In this document: piece after piece, positions 34,394 to 42,893 of the stretch
Layout of the letters: each line of letters starts with the position of its first letter
Numbering within the stretch: position 1 is the stretch's first letter
Source: Megasphaera paucivorans
GTDB taxonomy: Bacteria; Bacillota; Negativicutes; Veillonellales; Megasphaeraceae
Assembly (NCBI RefSeq): GCF_900103535.1
Contig: NZ_FNHQ01000002.1
Location: forward strand, 62,001 to 126,000
Length of the DNA stretch: 64,000 nucleotides
Direction: 5' to 3'
Translations under genes and position numbers: made by a program
The notes under the pieces: generated by a model
The model's database searches: none
Told to the model about the DNA's origin: nothing
What the model saw: the letters and a program-made list of their open reading frames with translations, nothing else

Positions 34394-34435
34394 AATAAAT
34401 GGGTAAAAGATAGTATCCTATAGGAGGAATACAAT

Positions 34436-35368
34436 ATGCCATTAGTCACGACAACGGAAATGTTTACGAAAGCGTATGAAGGTAAATATGCGGTGGGGGC
34501 TTTTAACGTTAATAATATGGAAATAATACAAGGTATTATTGAGGCAGCTCGGGAAGAGCAAGCTCCGGTTATTTTACAGGTATCTGCCGGAGCTCGTAAT
34601 TATGCCAAACATATTTATCTTACTAAATTGGTGGAGGGGGCCGTTGCCGATGCACCGGATGTACCCATTGCTTTGCACTTGGACCATGGGGATAGCTTTG
34701 AACTTTGTAAGGCGTGTGTAGACGGAGGATTTACATCTGTTATGATTGATGGTTCCCAATATACTTTTGAAGAAAATATTGCATTAACTCAAAAAGTGGC
34801 AGCATATGCTCATGCGAAGGGGGCGGTTGTTGAAGCAGAACTAGGGACGTTGGCTGGTATAGAGGATGATGTCAATGTAGCTGCTGAAAATGCGTCCTTT
34901 ACCGATCCGGCACAGGCAGTGGAATTTGTGGAACGTACAGGGATAGATTCATTAGCTATTGCCATAGGAACCAGTCATGGAGCTTATAAATTCAAAGGCA
35001 CCCCGCAACTTGATTTCCAGCGGTTGGAAAAAATATCGCAGCTTTTATCGGGATTTCCGCTTGTTCTTCACGGAGCATCGACGGTTATTCCTGAATTTGT
35101 AGAGAAATGCAATTTATATGGAGGAAAAATTCCCGGGGCGCAGGGCGTACCGGAGGAAATGTTGTTAAAAGCAGGTAAAATGGGAGTGTGTAAGATTAAC
35201 GTTGATACGGATTTGCGGTTAGCCATGACCGCTTCTATTCGAGAAACATTGGCTGAAAATCCCGCTGCTTTTGATCCACGTAGTTATCTGGGAGCTGGAC
35301 GTGATGCGATACGGACTATGGTGGCACATAAAATGAGAAATATGCTGAACTGTTCTCATAGGATATAA
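34436..35368 (+). CDS. fba: Class II fructose-bisphosphate aldolase
   Basis: A 310-aa zinc-dependent class II aldolase cleaving ketose 1,6-bisphosphates to DHAP and an aldose phosphate. Metal-binding and catalytic blocks are IALHLDHGDS (Asp, His), VVEAELGTLAG (Glu), AIAIGTSHGAYK (His) and LVLHGASTVI (His). Length and motifs fit FbaA/GatY-like members. Fructose-, tagatose- and sedoheptulose-bisphosphate activities cannot be separated by sequence alone. It is 42 bases after the MDR gene and 20 before pfk. TAGGAGG stands ahead of the ATG. Confidence 0.92.
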   Translation: MPLVTTTEMFTKAYEGKYAVGAFNVNNMEIIQGIIEAAREEQAPVILQVSAGARNYAKHIYLTKLVEGAVADAPDVPIALHLDHGDSFELCKACVDGGFTSVMIDGSQYTFEENIALTQKVAAYAHAKGAVVEAELGTLAGIEDDVNVAAENASFTDPAQAVEFVERTGIDSLAIAIGTSHGAYKFKGTPQLDFQRLEKISQLLSGFPLVLHGASTVIPEFVEKCNLYGGKIPGAQGVPEEMLLKAGKMGVCKINVDTDLRLAMTASIRETLAENPAAFDPRSYLGAGRDAIRTMVAHKMRNMLNCSHRI

Positions 35369-35388
35369 AAGAAAGGAAGTTATATGTT

Positions 35389-36354
35389 ATGATACATAAA
35401 ATCGGGGTATTGACCAGCGGTGGTGATTCTCCCGGCATGAATGCGGTAATTCGCGGGGTTACTCGATATGCACTTTACAAAGGTATTGCGGTAGAAGGTA
35501 TATTGCGTGGGTATGAGGGATTACTTCGTGAAGAAAGTATACCGTTGGACCGACGTTCTGTCGGTGAAATTATTCATCGCGGCGGGACTATGCTAAAAAC
35601 AGCACGTTCAGAAGAATTTAAACAGGTTAGTGCACAGCATCGGGGAATACAATATTTGCGTTCTAAAGGGGTAGATGGATTAGTCGTTATCGGTGGAGAT
35701 GGCTCTATGAAAGGAGCCGAATGTTTGGGGAAGCTTGGGATGCCTACCATTACCATTCCGGGGACAATTGATAATGATATGGCTGGAACCGAATATACAA
35801 TTGGGTTTGATACAGCCGTGAATACTGTTCTTGATGCAGTTAATCGCATTCGGGATACAGCATTTTCCCATGATCGGGTAGCTATTGTTGAAGTAATGGG
35901 ACGACAAGCTGGATTTATTGCATTGCACGCAGGCATTGCCTGTGGGGCTGAAATTGTACTTGTTCCTGAAAAAAATATTACATTGCCGGAAATAAAAAAA
36001 CGATTAGTCGCATCGCATCAGCAAGGAAAAACAAGCAGTATTATTATTGTAGCCGAGGGGGCTATGACGGGAGAGGAAGTATACCAATACATTAAAGAAA
36101 ATACTGCGAATATGAATCCCAGTCTTACAGTACTAGGATATATTCAGCGCGGAGGAGCCCCGACAGCACGCGATGTGATGATGGCAAGTGTTTTTTCAGA
36201 AAAGGCAATAGATTCCCTTATTCATGGAGTCGAAAACGCTATTATTGGACTTGTGCACTGTGAAGTAGTCGCTACTCCTTATGAAGCAGCACAGCAGTAT
36301 AAATTCGCTATTAATAATGATATGTATAATCTGGTACATGCGTTAGGACAGTAA
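35389..36354 (+). CDS. pfkA: 6-phosphofructokinase
   Basis: A 321-aa ATP-dependent phosphofructokinase of the PfkA family. The ATP/substrate motifs are IGVLTSGGDSPGMNAVIRG, GGDGSMKGAECL, the catalytic loop IPGTIDNDMAGTEYTIGFDTAVN, VEVMGRQAGFIALHAG, and GYIQRGGAPTARD. The Gly in GGDGS favours ATP rather than pyrophosphate as donor. GAAAGGAAG precedes the ATG. It is the last gene of the operon and ends at a good hairpin. Beside a transketolase and an aldolase it may also phosphorylate sedoheptulose 7-phosphate, as PFKs do in transaldolase-free organisms. Confidence 0.93.
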   Translation: MIHKIGVLTSGGDSPGMNAVIRGVTRYALYKGIAVEGILRGYEGLLREESIPLDRRSVGEIIHRGGTMLKTARSEEFKQVSAQHRGIQYLRSKGVDGLVVIGGDGSMKGAECLGKLGMPTITIPGTIDNDMAGTEYTIGFDTAVNTVLDAVNRIRDTAFSHDRVAIVEVMGRQAGFIALHAGIACGAEIVLVPEKNITLPEIKKRLVASHQQGKTSSIIIVAEGAMTGEEVYQYIKENTANMNPSLTVLGYIQRGGAPTARDVMMASVFSEKAIDSLIHGVENAIIGLVHCEVVATPYEAAQQYKFAINNDMYNLVHALGQ

Positions 36355-36406
36355 ATTTGCTATGGATTTCTTGTATGCAAAATATTTTTTATATTACAAT
36401 ACGAAT

Positions 36407-36451
36407 ACGGCACTATCCTTTCCAATGAGTAGGATAGTGCCGTTTATATTT
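36407..36451. terminator. Terminator after pfkA
   Basis: A perfect 13-bp stem ACGGCACTATCCT / AGGATAGTGCCGT, 11-base loop, T-rich tail. It lies between convergent pfkA and the MFS gene. Confidence 0.8.
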
Positions 36452-36497
36452 GCAGTAAACTGCATACAAGTATATTGTTTTTCAAACAATTGATAGT

Positions 36498-37829
36498 TTA
36501 GTCTGCCTCTTTTTCAGATATAGCAGCTATTGATTTGATGCGGTGAATATCTCCTACAATAAAAATAAAAGAAAATACGCCGATAGCAGCAACACAGCTG
36601 ATAAAAATCATAGCACCTACAAAGGATCCGGTTGATTGAACGATAATGCCGATAACAATAGGGGTAATAATACCGGCCATATTGCCGATAAAGTTAAAGA
36701 CGCCGCCTGCAACTCCTACTGAATCAGCAGGAGCAATATCACCGACAGTACTCCATACAATAGCGGCCATGCCTTGTCCAAAAAAGGCAATAGCCATAAT
36801 AACAATAACGGTATCCAAGGAATCTGCGTAATTGGCCGCCATAATAGTCATAGAACAAATAAGACCGCAGATAATAGGAGTTTTTCGTGCCTTAGAAAGA
36901 CTCGCTCCGTGTTTGAGCATGGAGTCTGACCAAAAGCCGCCAAGAAGCACTCCGAAAAGAGCACCTATATAAGGGATGACAGCATAAAAACCAGCTTTTA
37001 ACATAGGCATTTGTTTCGCGACAACCAAATAGGTCGGAAACCATGTTAAAAAGAAATACATAGTACTGGTATTAGCAAACTGTCCTAAATATACGCCGAG
37101 AAGCTGGCGATGCTTAAATAAATCAATGAGCTGTGCCCACGTGATTTTTGATGTTTTTGGTGCAGCGTCTGCCAAACCGCCGCCTTCACGAATATACGTT
37201 AATTCAGCTTCATTTACATCAGTACATTCATTGGGTTCGCGATATAATAGATACCAGAAGACACTGGCAATAATGCCGATAATACCAGTAACATAAAAAA
37301 TGTAATGCCAGGTATACGTATTTAAAATCCAAAATAACACCGGTGTTAAAAATGCCAGCCCAATAAATTCTCCTGCTGTATATATTGCAGTTGCCATAGC
37401 ACGTTCCTGATTGGGGAACCAACTGGCCACAACACGGCTATTGGTTGGAAAGGCGGGAGCCTCAGCAGCCCCGATTGCTAGACGAATTCCAAACAAGGAG
37501 GCAAAGCTGCGGCCAAAGCCCATGGTTATAGTAAATAACGACCATAGAAAAAGTGATATCGTATAGGCGATATGGGAGCCGAAACGCTCTATAAATAATC
37601 CTCCGGGGATTTGCATAAATCCATATGCCCAGGCAAATGCTGAAAATAATAAGCCCATTGTGGTAGCACTGAAGCCTAGTTCGGCACTCATGCTTGGTGC
37701 GGCGACAGCCATGTTTGTCCTATCCAGATAATTGATAGCGGTAAGAATAAACAAAAGCATCAGCATAAACCATCGTTTTTTAGTCCGCTTTTGTGGGTTG
37801 GATATAGAACTTTGATTTACTGATCTCAT
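36498..37829 (-). CDS. MFS transporter, glucarate/galactonate-like (ACS family)
   Basis: A 443-aa twelve-helix permease. NYLDRTNMAVAAPSMSAELGFSATTMGLLFSAFAWAY, QIPGGLFIERFG, and AIGAAEAPAFPTNSRVVASWFPNQERAMATAIYTAGEFIG are characteristic of hexuronate, glucarate and galactonate carriers of the ACS family. GAGGAGGAATT precedes the ATG at 37829, so the nine-codon longer frame is dropped. It is divergent from the LDH/MDH-like gene, which could act on an imported hydroxy acid. It is more similar to sugar-acid carriers than the MFS protein at 31077. Confidence 0.88.
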   Translation of the reverse strand: MRSVNQSSISNPQKRTKKRWFMLMLLFILTAINYLDRTNMAVAAPSMSAELGFSATTMGLLFSAFAWAYGFMQIPGGLFIERFGSHIAYTISLFLWSLFTITMGFGRSFASLFGIRLAIGAAEAPAFPTNSRVVASWFPNQERAMATAIYTAGEFIGLAFLTPVLFWILNTYTWHYIFYVTGIIGIIASVFWYLLYREPNECTDVNEAELTYIREGGGLADAAPKTSKITWAQLIDLFKHRQLLGVYLGQFANTSTMYFFLTWFPTYLVVAKQMPMLKAGFYAVIPYIGALFGVLLGGFWSDSMLKHGASLSKARKTPIICGLICSMTIMAANYADSLDTVIVIMAIAFFGQGMAAIVWSTVGDIAPADSVGVAGGVFNFIGNMAGIITPIVIGIIVQSTGSFVGAMIFISCVAAIGVFSFIFIVGDIHRIKSIAAISEKEAD

Positions 37830-38035
37830 GGTAATTCCTCCTCTGATATATGCCACTCCGTTGGGACACTATATTATGTTCAATAATTCACATACTAAAA
37901 TAACGAAACATAATTACTATTTCATTGTACCCTATACAATCATTTTCAACAATAATATTTTTTGAATAGAATTGATAACATTTTTATTATTGATTAAAAA
38001 TAAAATGTGCTAAGTGTCAGATATTATTTTGTTTC

Positions 38036-38064
38036 TTGCTATTTTTTTAAGTGACAGGTATAGT
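38036..38064 (+). promoter_or_regulatory. Promoter of the LDH/MDH-like gene
   Basis: TTGCTA (38036-38041), 17-base spacer, TATAGT (38059-38064), 46 bases before the start codon. Confidence 0.55.
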
Positions 38065-38110
38065 AATAAGTGTAAATGAACTAGTGTGTATATCAGAGGA
38101 GGAATTTTCC

Positions 38111-39070
38111 ATGTTACAGACGCGTAAAGTTGTTATTGTTGGGGCAGGGCATGTCGGATCTCATGTCGCATTGGCTTTAATTCAGTCGGGAGAAGCAGAC
38201 GATATTGTTTTGATTGATATTGATAAGCAAAAAGCAGCAGCTCAGGCTTTGGATCTTGATGATGGAATCAGTGGTGCGTTGTGTGGTAAATATGCGGATA
38301 TTCGTGCGGGAGAATACGAAGAGCTCAATGATGCTGATATTTTGGTAATGGCGTTTGGCCGCAGCCGCCGGCCGGGTGAAACTCGGCTGGATATGTTTGA
38401 TGATTCCATTAAAATGGCAGATGAAGTTATTTCACATCTTAAACAAGTTGATTTTAAAGGTATTATGGTCAGCATTTCCAATCCGGCCGATATTATCTGT
38501 GAATATATTCGTCGTCAAATGAAATGGGAAAGTCATCGTTGTTTTTGTACGGGAACGAGTTTGGAAACATACCGTTTATTGCGGGTAATTTCTCATGCTA
38601 CGGGATACAGTCGTCGTTCCATTCAGGGATTCTGCATGGGAGAACATGGCAATTCCAGTTTTATTGTGTGGTCCCGAATTTTTATTAACGGTAAATGTTT
38701 TTTGGATTTGCTTAAAGAAAAGAAAGAGTTGGCGCATATTTGCTTGGATGATTTACAGGTGCAGGTTAAACGAGCGGGTGATATTGAAATTGATGGTAAA
38801 GGATGTACAGAATTTGGTATCGCCAATGCGGCACATATGATTATAAGCGCTATTTTTCATGATCAAAAATTGGTATGGCCTTGTTCGACTGTTTTGAATG
38901 GTGAATACGGACAACAGAATGTGGCGGCGGGTGTTCCTTGCGTTATTGGCAAAAATGGTATTGAAGAGATATTAGAGATACCAATTGACGGACAGGAGCA
39001 ACAAAACTTTAATGCTTCTTGTGATATTTTACGTGGCTTTTTGGAACGAGCAGAAAATTTAAAAAAATAA
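38111..39070 (+). CDS. L-2-hydroxyacid dehydrogenase of the LDH/MDH family
   Basis: A 319-aa NAD-dependent dehydrogenase of the lactate/malate family. The NAD loop is VVIVGAGHVGSHVALAL, with an acidic strand end in VLIDIDKQ. SISNPAD carries the substrate Asn (124). The substrate loop reads GRSRRPGETRLDM: residue 86, equivalent to Gln102 of Bacillus LDH, is Arg, the residue typical of malate dehydrogenases. The expected catalytic Asp168 is Glu152 (SLETYRL, with Arg155 kept) and His195 is His179 (MGEHGNSS). AGGAGG precedes the ATG at 38111. It may therefore prefer oxaloacetate or another keto-diacid; lactate activity cannot be excluded. Confidence 0.82.
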   Translation: MLQTRKVVIVGAGHVGSHVALALIQSGEADDIVLIDIDKQKAAAQALDLDDGISGALCGKYADIRAGEYEELNDADILVMAFGRSRRPGETRLDMFDDSIKMADEVISHLKQVDFKGIMVSISNPADIICEYIRRQMKWESHRCFCTGTSLETYRLLRVISHATGYSRRSIQGFCMGEHGNSSFIVWSRIFINGKCFLDLLKEKKELAHICLDDLQVQVKRAGDIEIDGKGCTEFGIANAAHMIISAIFHDQKLVWPCSTVLNGEYGQQNVAAGVPCVIGKNGIEEILEIPIDGQEQQNFNASCDILRGFLERAENLKK

Positions 39071-39089
39071 CGATAGCATATAATACAGG

Positions 39090-39140
39090 ATCCACTCAAA
39101 GGGGACGATGTCTGTCCAATTTGGGTGGATTTTTGTATTT
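39090..39140 (+). terminator. Terminator after the LDH/MDH-like gene
   Basis: ATCCACTCAAA pairs with TTTGGGTGGAT (one G-U) and an inner GGGGAC / GTCC stem extends it; TTTTTG follows. Confidence 0.75.
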
Positions 39141-39142
39141 TA

Positions 39143-39171
39143 TTGACAAACATTTAAAAACATTTTACAAT
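39143..39171 (+). promoter_or_regulatory. Promoter of the TetR-exporter operon
   Basis: Perfect TTGACA (39143-39148), 17-base spacer, TACAAT (39166-39171). An inverted repeat starts two bases downstream of the -10 box. Confidence 0.75.
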
Positions 39172-39172
39172 A

Positions 39173-39190
39173 AAATCAAACGATTGATTT
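39173..39190. promoter_or_regulatory. TetR-type operator
   Basis: AAATCAA-ACGA-TTGATTT: perfect 7-bp arms with a 4-base centre, covering the expected transcription start of the tetR operon. Autorepression by the product of 39220 is the natural reading. Confidence 0.6.
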
Positions 39191-39219
39191 AAAATAAAAG
39201 TAATGGAGGAAGTTAAACA

Positions 39220-39834
39220 ATGGATAAGGATGCAAAGAATCGTCTTATTGAAGCGGCTATGCCTTTATTTCCAGCGAAAGGCTATGCGGGTGTATCTATA
39301 CGGGAAATTGCGGAGGCTGCACATGTAAATAGTGCCGCAATTTCATATTACTTTGGCGGAAAAGAAGGGCTTTATGAGGCAGTATTAGATGTTTTGTTTT
39401 CACAAATTGACGATGCTATTCACACGGTTGATGTTTTACAGGAGGAGCCGCAGGAATTTATTCAGCGCTTTGCAATGATGGTGTTAAATATTCATATGCA
39501 TAATCCTTATATCATGCTTTATTTATATCAGGAATTAAGCCATCCGTCTCCTTATTTGGAACAAATTATTCAAAAACATATTCGCAAAGCTTTTAACACG
39601 ATATATATAGCGATATCTAAAGGTATTTCGGCCGGCATTTTTAAGAAAGATATAAATATTGAACATGCAGTTATGTCATTAGCAGGAATTATTAATTTTT
39701 ATTTTTTCATGACACCGGTTAGAAAAATTGTATTAAAAAATTATGCTGATAATGAAAAAGAGTATGTACAGCAAGCTATTTCTATTTTTTTAAATGGAAT
39801 TAGGAGGAATTGTGATGAAAAAAAACATACCTAA
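39220..39834 (+). CDS. TetR/AcrR family regulator
   Basis: A 204-aa repressor. The TetR HTH is at residues about 5-55: KNRLIEAAMPLFPAKGYAGVSIREIAEAAHVNSAAISYYFGGKEGLYEAVLDVLF. The helical C-terminal ligand domain is of the CerR/YbiH-like type (FAMMVLNIHMHNPYIMLYLYQELSHPSP). It is the first gene of an exporter operon and overlaps the HlyD gene by 20 bases. TGGAGGAAG precedes the ATG. The 7-4-7 inverted repeat at its promoter is the probable binding site; the inducer is likely a compound exported by the pump. Confidence 0.9.
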   Translation: MDKDAKNRLIEAAMPLFPAKGYAGVSIREIAEAAHVNSAAISYYFGGKEGLYEAVLDVLFSQIDDAIHTVDVLQEEPQEFIQRFAMMVLNIHMHNPYIMLYLYQELSHPSPYLEQIIQKHIRKAFNTIYIAISKGISAGIFKKDINIEHAVMSLAGIINFYFFMTPVRKIVLKNYADNEKEYVQQAISIFLNGIRRNCDEKKHT

Positions 39835-40798
39835 AAAAATAGTTATCGGAATCTTTCTTGTATTGGTATTGATTGGAACTGCCATGTATAAGTTGTATAA
39901 TCCTTCACGACAGGAAATTACAGCTACGGGAACAATTGAGGTTACGAAGGCTGATATCATGCCAAAAGTCAGCGGGTATATCAGAGGCATATCTTTTGAT
40001 GTAGGCAGTTCTTTGAAACAAGGTCAAGTTGTAGTGCAGATTGATCGGCCAGATATAAAAGCACAATTGTTGAGAGATGAGGCGGCATTGGATAAAGCTA
40101 AAGCACAATTACAGGATTTGGAAAATGGTCCTCGTCCGCAGGAATTGGCAGATGCGTCCGCTAACGTTCAATCCGCACAAGCTGTATATGAAAAAACGCA
40201 AAGTGATTATCAAAGATATATGGTTTTATATCAGCAGGAGGCTATTTCCGTGCAGCAGCTGGATGCTTCTAAATCAGCGGCTGATGTTGCGTATCGCACA
40301 CTGCAATCCGCACAGGCTAAGCTAAGCCTGCTGCAAGAGGGAAATCGAACAGAAGTAATAGCGGCACAACGGCGCGAAGTAGAAAGAACGGGCGCAATTC
40401 TTGAAGCAACCCGGACGCAGGAGGCTGATACAACCATATATTGTCCGGCAGATGGGTTGGTACTAACAAAAAATTTTGAAAATGGAGAATATGTCGGAGT
40501 GGGCTCTCCTATTGCCACTATCGGGGAAATGGGAGATTGCTGGGTAAAGGTATATGTAGCTTCAGAACAGCTGGGACGTATTAAGACCGGACAAATTGTT
40601 GCTGTCCGTGTCGATTCATTTCCCAACCGTGTTTTTCAAGGAAAAATTAAAGAAATCAGTCAAAATGCAGAATATACACCCCGCCAAAGCATTACGCAGC
40701 GGGAACGGGCAAATATGGTGTTTGCGGTTAAAGTAAAGTTGGATAATTCAGAAAACATTTTTAAACCGGGAATGCCTGCGGATGTTGTTATTGGGTGA
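39815..40798 (+). CDS. HlyD-family periplasmic adaptor subunit
   Basis: A 327-aa membrane-fusion protein with an N-terminal signal anchor (KKIVIGIFLVLVLIGTAMYKL). It has a biotinyl-lipoyl-like half motif (TGTIEVTKADIMPKVSGYIRGISFDVGSSLKQGQVVVQID), an alpha-helical hairpin at about 85-200 rich in Ala/Gln coiled-coil residues, and the second half (TIYCPADGLVLTKNFENGEYVGVGSPIATIG). AGGAGG lies inside the end of tetR, 7 bases before the ATG at 39815. It couples the inner-membrane ABC transporter downstream to an outer-membrane channel, as YbhG does in E. coli. No TolC-like gene is adjacent. Confidence 0.88.
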   Translation: MKKNIPKKIVIGIFLVLVLIGTAMYKLYNPSRQEITATGTIEVTKADIMPKVSGYIRGISFDVGSSLKQGQVVVQIDRPDIKAQLLRDEAALDKAKAQLQDLENGPRPQELADASANVQSAQAVYEKTQSDYQRYMVLYQQEAISVQQLDASKSAADVAYRTLQSAQAKLSLLQEGNRTEVIAAQRREVERTGAILEATRTQEADTTIYCPADGLVLTKNFENGEYVGVGSPIATIGEMGDCWVKVYVASEQLGRIKTGQIVAVRVDSFPNRVFQGKIKEISQNAEYTPRQSITQRERANMVFAVKVKLDNSENIFKPGMPADVVIG

Positions 40799-40816
40799 AT
40801 CGGGGGAGATGATAAA

Positions 40817-41722
40817 ATGTATGCTGTAGAGGCGGTTGGATTGACACGGCGTTTTGGATCACTAACAGCTGTTGATCATGTTGATCTTGCAATAAAACCA
40901 GGTACTATCTATGGATTTCTTGGTTCTAACGGTTCAGGAAAATCAACAATGATACGTATGTTATGCGGGGTTTTAACTCCTGATGAAGGGAAAGGATCTA
41001 TCTTGGGTCACGATATTGTGATGGAACAAGATAAAATAAGGGCTCAAATGGGATATATGTCACAAAAATTCAGCCTGTATCCGGATTTAACTGTGTATGA
41101 AAATTTATCTTTTTATGCGGGAATGTACAGCTTAAAAGGAAATGAAAAAAAGGAGCGGATAGAAGCTATGCTGGATATGGCGGACCTATCTAAGCGAAAG
41201 CGAGAATTAGCAGGGAATCTGTCAGGCGGATGGCGTCAAAGACTGGCATTAGGGTGTGCGATTCTTCATCGCCCCAAGGTTCTTTTTCTAGATGAACCTA
41301 CAGGCGGTGTGGATCCCATGGCTCGGCGCTTATTTTGGGATATTGTTTGTGAATTGGCGGCTGCCGGTACAACTATCATGGTAACGACACACTTGATGGA
41401 TGAAGCAGAACGCTGTGATAAAGTAGGATTTCTTTTTGATGGTAAATTAATCGTGGATGATACGATTGCAAATTTAAAAAGTACATTGCCAGGAATCCTG
41501 CTGGAAATAAAATCAGATGAACCCTTGAAATTGAAAAAAATCATAGAAAAAGATAGAAAGCCATATATAGATATGTACCCGTTCGGAGTAGCATTGCATA
41601 TACTAGCAGATAGAAATCAATTAGAAGAATTTACCGTTTTTTCTCCACAAATTATCCGTCCAACATTGGAAGATGTATTTGTATATTATCTACGGAAATT
41701 TCGTGGGGAGGTATCCGGATGA
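40817..41722 (+). CDS. ABC transporter ATP-binding subunit (YbhF-like)
   Basis: A 301-aa ATPase with Walker A FLGSNGSGKSTMIRML, the signature LSGGWRQRLALGCAILHRP, Walker B VLFLDEPTGGVDPMARR and the switch His in MVTTHLMDE. The C-terminal about 70 residues form the extra domain common to drug and lipid exporters of this type. It carries one nucleotide-binding domain, so the active pump needs a dimer, whereas E. coli YbhF has two fused. It overlaps the permease gene by four bases (ATGA). Confidence 0.92.
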   Translation: MYAVEAVGLTRRFGSLTAVDHVDLAIKPGTIYGFLGSNGSGKSTMIRMLCGVLTPDEGKGSILGHDIVMEQDKIRAQMGYMSQKFSLYPDLTVYENLSFYAGMYSLKGNEKKERIEAMLDMADLSKRKRELAGNLSGGWRQRLALGCAILHRPKVLFLDEPTGGVDPMARRLFWDIVCELAAAGTTIMVTTHLMDEAERCDKVGFLFDGKLIVDDTIANLKSTLPGILLEIKSDEPLKLKKIIEKDRKPYIDMYPFGVALHILADRNQLEEFTVFSPQIIRPTLEDVFVYYLRKFRGEVSG

Positions 41723-42843
41723 TTCGCTTAAAAGCATTGCTGGTCAAAGAATTTTTGCAAATGAAACGCGATAAAGCAGTTATTGCCATGATGCTTTTTT
41801 TGCCAGTGGTACAACTGCTGTTGTTTGGATTTGCTATTAATACCGATGTTAAGCATTTGCCAACCATTGTGTATGATCAATGTCTGCAGCAGGATAGCCG
41901 TGACCTACTGGATTCTTTTACTGCCAGCGGCTATTTTGATATCAAAGATATTGCGGGTAATTTTGAAGAAGTGGATGAGGCTGTTGATGCCGGACGAGAA
42001 AAAGTCGGTATCATTATTCCCCCTGACTTTGCCAGTAATATAAAGCATGGACGGAGCGCTGAAGTGCAGGTTATTGTAGATGCATCGGACTCTATGACTG
42101 CCTCTTCGGCCATTAATGCGGCACAAATTATTGGTCAGCTAAAATCGCAGGAACTTATGGGAAAAAAATATCGGCAATTAACTGGAGAAAAATATATTAC
42201 ACCGTATGATATACGTATCAGGCCTTGGTATAATTCAGATTTTGTAACTGCATATTATATGGTTCCCGGTATTTTGGGAATTGTCCTAACCATGACAATG
42301 GTTATGATAACATCTATGGCAATTGTACGGGAACGGGAAACGGGAACGTTGGAACAGCTTTTGGTAACACCGATGAAGTCATATGAACTTATGCTGGGGA
42401 AAATTATTCCATATATTTTTGTTGGATATATTCAAGCTGCGGTGGCACTATCCGCCGGCATCCTCGTCTTCGATTTACCGGTGCGGGGAAGCTTAAGTTT
42501 ATTGTTTTTATTAACAACGCCTTTTATAGTAGCCTCTTTGGCCTTAGGAATTTTGATATCAACAATAGCTAAAACACAAATGCAAGCGATGCAAATGTCC
42601 TTCTTTGTTTTACTGCCTAGCGTGCTTTTATCAGGATTTATGTTTCCGCGTGAAGCGATGCCGACTCTCTTTTATTATTTAGGGGATATACTGCCCGCTA
42701 CTTTTTATATGGAAATCATGCGGGGCATTATTCTTAAAGGAATAGGCATACAATATTTATGGACACAGGCAGCCGCGCTGGGAGTATTTATTATTGGGGT
42801 ATTTACGATAAGTCTTGTAAAATTTTCTAAAAAAATTACATAA
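41719..42843 (+). CDS. ABC-2 type permease (YbhS/YbhR-like)
   Basis: A 374-aa ABC-2 membrane subunit. An N-terminal helix (AVIAMMLFLPVVQLLLFGFAI) is followed by a large periplasmic domain (about 40-175) and five C-terminal helices. Typical motifs are MTMVMITSMAIVRERETGTLEQLLVTPMKSYELMLGKI and LLSGFMFPREAMPTLFYYLGDILPATFYMEIMRGIILKG. It is the last gene of the tetR-hlyD-ABC operon. Only one permease is present, so a homodimer is expected, while E. coli has the YbhS/YbhR pair. Substrates of relatives include cationic drugs; the one here is unknown. Confidence 0.9.
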   Translation: MIRLKALLVKEFLQMKRDKAVIAMMLFLPVVQLLLFGFAINTDVKHLPTIVYDQCLQQDSRDLLDSFTASGYFDIKDIAGNFEEVDEAVDAGREKVGIIIPPDFASNIKHGRSAEVQVIVDASDSMTASSAINAAQIIGQLKSQELMGKKYRQLTGEKYITPYDIRIRPWYNSDFVTAYYMVPGILGIVLTMTMVMITSMAIVRERETGTLEQLLVTPMKSYELMLGKIIPYIFVGYIQAAVALSAGILVFDLPVRGSLSLLFLLTTPFIVASLALGILISTIAKTQMQAMQMSFFVLLPSVLLSGFMFPREAMPTLFYYLGDILPATFYMEIMRGIILKGIGIQYLWTQAAALGVFIIGVFTISLVKFSKKIT

Positions 42844-42893
42844 ATGAGCTATGCCAATGACAGGTTCCGGTGAATTTATATTGACATATTTGG

